From: Campylobacterales bacterium
GTDB lineage: Bacteria; Campylobacterota; Campylobacteria; Campylobacterales; Hydrogenimonadaceae
Assembly (NCBI GenBank): GCA_027067015.1
Contig: JAMOMS010000229.1
Location: 1 to 7,508, forward strand
Direction: 5' to 3'
DNA length: 7,508 nt
In this document: positions 6,449-7,508 of the stretch, piece by piece
Position numbering within the stretch: position 1 is the stretch's first letter
Layout of the letters: the number at the start of each line of letters is the position of its first letter
Notes under the pieces: generated by a model
The model's input: the letters and a program-made list of their open reading frames with translations, nothing else
Database searches by the model: none
Told to the model about the DNA's origin: nothing
Program-made: the position numbers and the translations under genes

Positions 6449-6454
6449 TATAAT
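6449..6454 (+). promoter_or_regulatory. Candidate -10 box of the surE promoter
   Basis: TATAAT lies 27 nt before the surE GTG. Initiation about 7 nt downstream (near 6461) would leave a leader of about 21 nt containing the GGGAGAGAGG Shine-Dalgarno at 6471-6480. The hexamer 17 nt upstream is ATTATA, a poor -35, which is common in Campylobacterota. The position makes this the best promoter candidate in the window. Confidence 0.6.
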
Positions 6455-6481
6455 TGCGCAAACCGTTTTGGGGAGAGAGGC

Positions 6482-7264
6482 GTGAAAAGAATTCTGGTAA
6501 CCAACGACGACGGCTACGAATCGGCGGGACTGCGGGCCCTGGTAGAGGCGTTACGCCCATTGGGGCACGTGACGGTGGTGGCGCCCTCTACCGAGAAATC
6601 GGCCTGCGGCCACAGCCTCACCCTCACCCGACCCCTGCGCTTCGTGGCGGTGGACGATGACTGGTTCAAGCTTGACGACGGCACCCCCTCCGACTGCGTC
6701 TACCTGGCCAAACACGCCCTTTTTGACGAGCGCTCTTTGCCCGACCTGGTGGTCAGCGGCATCAACAAAGGGGCCAACATGGGCGAGGATATCACCTACT
6801 CCGGCACCGCTTCAGCGGCGATGGAGGCAGTCTTGCAGGGTATCCCCGCCGTGGCCGTCAGCCAGGTGTGCGGCTCACACGGTTGCCGGCAGGTGGACGA
6901 GTTGGGGTATGAGCTGGCCAAAGAGACTGCTTTTAGGGTCTGCAAAAAGATCCTTGAGGGCGGTTTTCCCCTGCCAGAGCGCCGCTTTCTCAATATCAAC
7001 GTCCCGCCGCTGGGACCCTCCGAGTGCCGGGGTATCAAGGTTACCAAAGCGGGCTTTCGGCTCTACGGCAACGACGCGCAGGTTCACCGCAACCCCAGGG
7101 GCGAAGAGTACTACTGGCTGGGCCTGCACCCGCTTCGTTGGGTCAAGGATGAAGAGATGATGTGCGACTTTGAGGCAATCAAGGCCGGATATGTCAGCCT
7201 GACCCCCATCCAACTCGATCTAACCAGCTACACAGACCTTGAGTCTCTTGAGGCGTGGCTGTGA
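6482..7264 (+). CDS. surE: 5'/3'-nucleotidase SurE
   Basis: SurE is a metal-dependent phosphatase that hydrolyses nucleoside 5'- and 3'-monophosphates (and short polyphosphate in some species) and is linked to stationary-phase survival. The 260-residue product begins KRILVTNDDGYESAGL, with metal ligands D9 and D10. It has APSTEKSACGHSLT (S40), GTPSDCVY, and the signature SGINKGANMGEDITYSGTAS with N95, then AAMEAVLQGIPAVAVS. It ends with the usual GYVSLTPIQLDLT segment. Length is normal. The start is GTG 6482, placed six nt after GGGAG, and it matches the usual SurE N-terminus; the open frame continues upstream to 6155, but that part is antisense to the thioredoxin-NHL gene. The stop overlaps the tcdA start as GTGA (7261-7264). 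It is transcribed away from the lpxB operon. Confidence 0.97.
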   Translation: MKRILVTNDDGYESAGLRALVEALRPLGHVTVVAPSTEKSACGHSLTLTRPLRFVAVDDDWFKLDDGTPSDCVYLAKHALFDERSLPDLVVSGINKGANMGEDITYSGTASAAMEAVLQGIPAVAVSQVCGSHGCRQVDELGYELAKETAFRVCKKILEGGFPLPERRFLNINVPPLGPSECRGIKVTKAGFRLYGNDAQVHRNPRGEEYYWLGLHPLRWVKDEEMMCDFEAIKAGYVSLTPIQLDLTSYTDLESLEAWL

Positions 7265-7508
7265 GATACGCCCGGTGCCGTGAGCTTTTGGGCGACGAGG
7301 CGTTCGCGCGCCTGCGAAAGGCCAAGGTGCTTTTGCTGGGTGTCGGGGGCGTGGGCGGTTTCTGCCTGGACTGCCTCTACCGCTCCGGCGTCACCGACAT
7401 CACCATTGTCGATTACGACACCTTTGATGAGACCAACCAAAACCGCCAGATCGGCGCCGAAGCGGTAGGCGAGAGCAAAACGGCGCACCTGGCCGACCGC
7501 TACCCCGG
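7261..7508 (+). CDS. tcdA: tRNA threonylcarbamoyladenosine dehydratase, ThiF/E1-like family (N-terminal part, cut by window edge)
   Basis: TcdA (CsdL) uses ATP to cyclise t6A at position 37 of ANN-decoding tRNAs to ct6A. The 82 visible residues begin RYARCRELLGDEAFARLRKAKV and continue into the nucleotide-binding loop LLGVGGVGGFCLD (GxGGVG at 27-32). They then show SGVTDITIVDYDTFDETNQNRQ (D51, D53, N61, R62, Q63) and VGESK (K73), the core adenylation motifs of the E1-like superfamily. The NxNRQ segment and overall spacing favour TcdA over ThiF, MoeB or HesA, but the distinguishing C-terminal part lies outside the window. The start is GTG 7261, overlapping the surE stop by 4 nt, with GAGG 7 nt upstream inside surE, so translation is coupled to surE. 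Confidence 0.88.
   Translation, partial: MRYARCRELLGDEAFARLRKAKVLLLGVGGVGGFCLDCLYRSGVTDITIVDYDTFDETNQNRQIGAEAVGESKTAHLADRYP

Larger units (their letters stand above)
6421..6459. promoter_or_regulatory. Inverted repeat with two opposed TATAAT boxes in the divergent promoter region
   Basis: The left arm GCGCTATTATA (6421-6431) and right arm TATAATTGCGC (6449-6459) are inverted repeats matching at 10 of 11 positions, around a 17-nt pyrimidine-rich centre (6432-6448). Each arm contains a perfect TATAAT, one reading leftward (6426-6431) and one rightward (6449-6454). The layout fits back-to-back promoters for the thioredoxin-NHL/lpxB operon and surE, possibly with a shared operator. No terminator or other element is seen in this 63-bp intergenic space. 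Confidence 0.6.

Noticed and set aside
6155..6481. In-frame upstream extension of surE
   Set aside because: It is antisense to the thioredoxin-NHL gene and crosses the intergenic promoter region; SurE begins at KRILVTNDDG after GTG 6482.
7228..7488. Minus-strand open frame of 86 codons
   Set aside because: It is antisense to the conserved nucleotide-binding region of tcdA and the end of surE.

Overview
The window is a gene-dense, visibly GC-rich bacterial segment, and every gene in it belongs to a known family. The best fit is a member of the Campylobacterota (Epsilonproteobacteria). CheV, GreA and LpxB all have the N-terminal signatures of that phylum; the LpxB opening 'SALEPSANLHL' replaces the GExSGD-type motif of E. 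coli LpxB. From memory and not checked, Campylobacter jejuni carries a similar block (cheW-cheA-cheV-unknown-greA-lpxB, with surE and a ThiF-family gene nearby), and greA and lpxB are adjacent in Helicobacter pylori. The genus cannot be told from the sequence alone.

Two divergent transcription units leave a short intergenic region at about 6419-6481. Leftward, on the minus strand, seven genes are packed head to tail: a thioredoxin-NHL propeller protein (5186-6418), lpxB (4158-5189), greA (3639-4130), argC (2630-3649), a calcineurin-like phosphoesterase that may be the lipid A enzyme LpxH (1882-2640), cheV (948-1898) and cheA (from 938, running off the left edge). Neighbours overlap by 4-17 nt or are separated by 9-27 nt, so this looks like one operon with translational coupling and possibly an internal promoter ahead of greA. 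Rightward are surE (6482-7264) and the start of tcdA (from 7261, running off the right edge), joined by a 4-nt overlap.

Functionally the left operon mixes lipid A synthesis (lpxB, perhaps the phosphoesterase), transcript cleavage (greA), arginine synthesis (argC), a probable redox or scaffold protein, and the chemotaxis signalling core (cheV, cheA). The right unit has a 5'-nucleotidase and a tRNA t6A-modifying enzyme. These are core functions and there is no sign of mobile DNA, CRISPR, tRNA or rRNA. No gene-free stretch exceeds about 65 bases.

The points most worth a second look are the duplicated 39-residue charged helical module in the CheA linker, the near-perfect inverted repeat holding two opposed TATAAT boxes between the divergent units, the NHLRC2-like thioredoxin-NHL protein heading the lpxB operon, and the GNHD (not GNRD) motif of the LpxH candidate. 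I did not find a convincing undescribed system.
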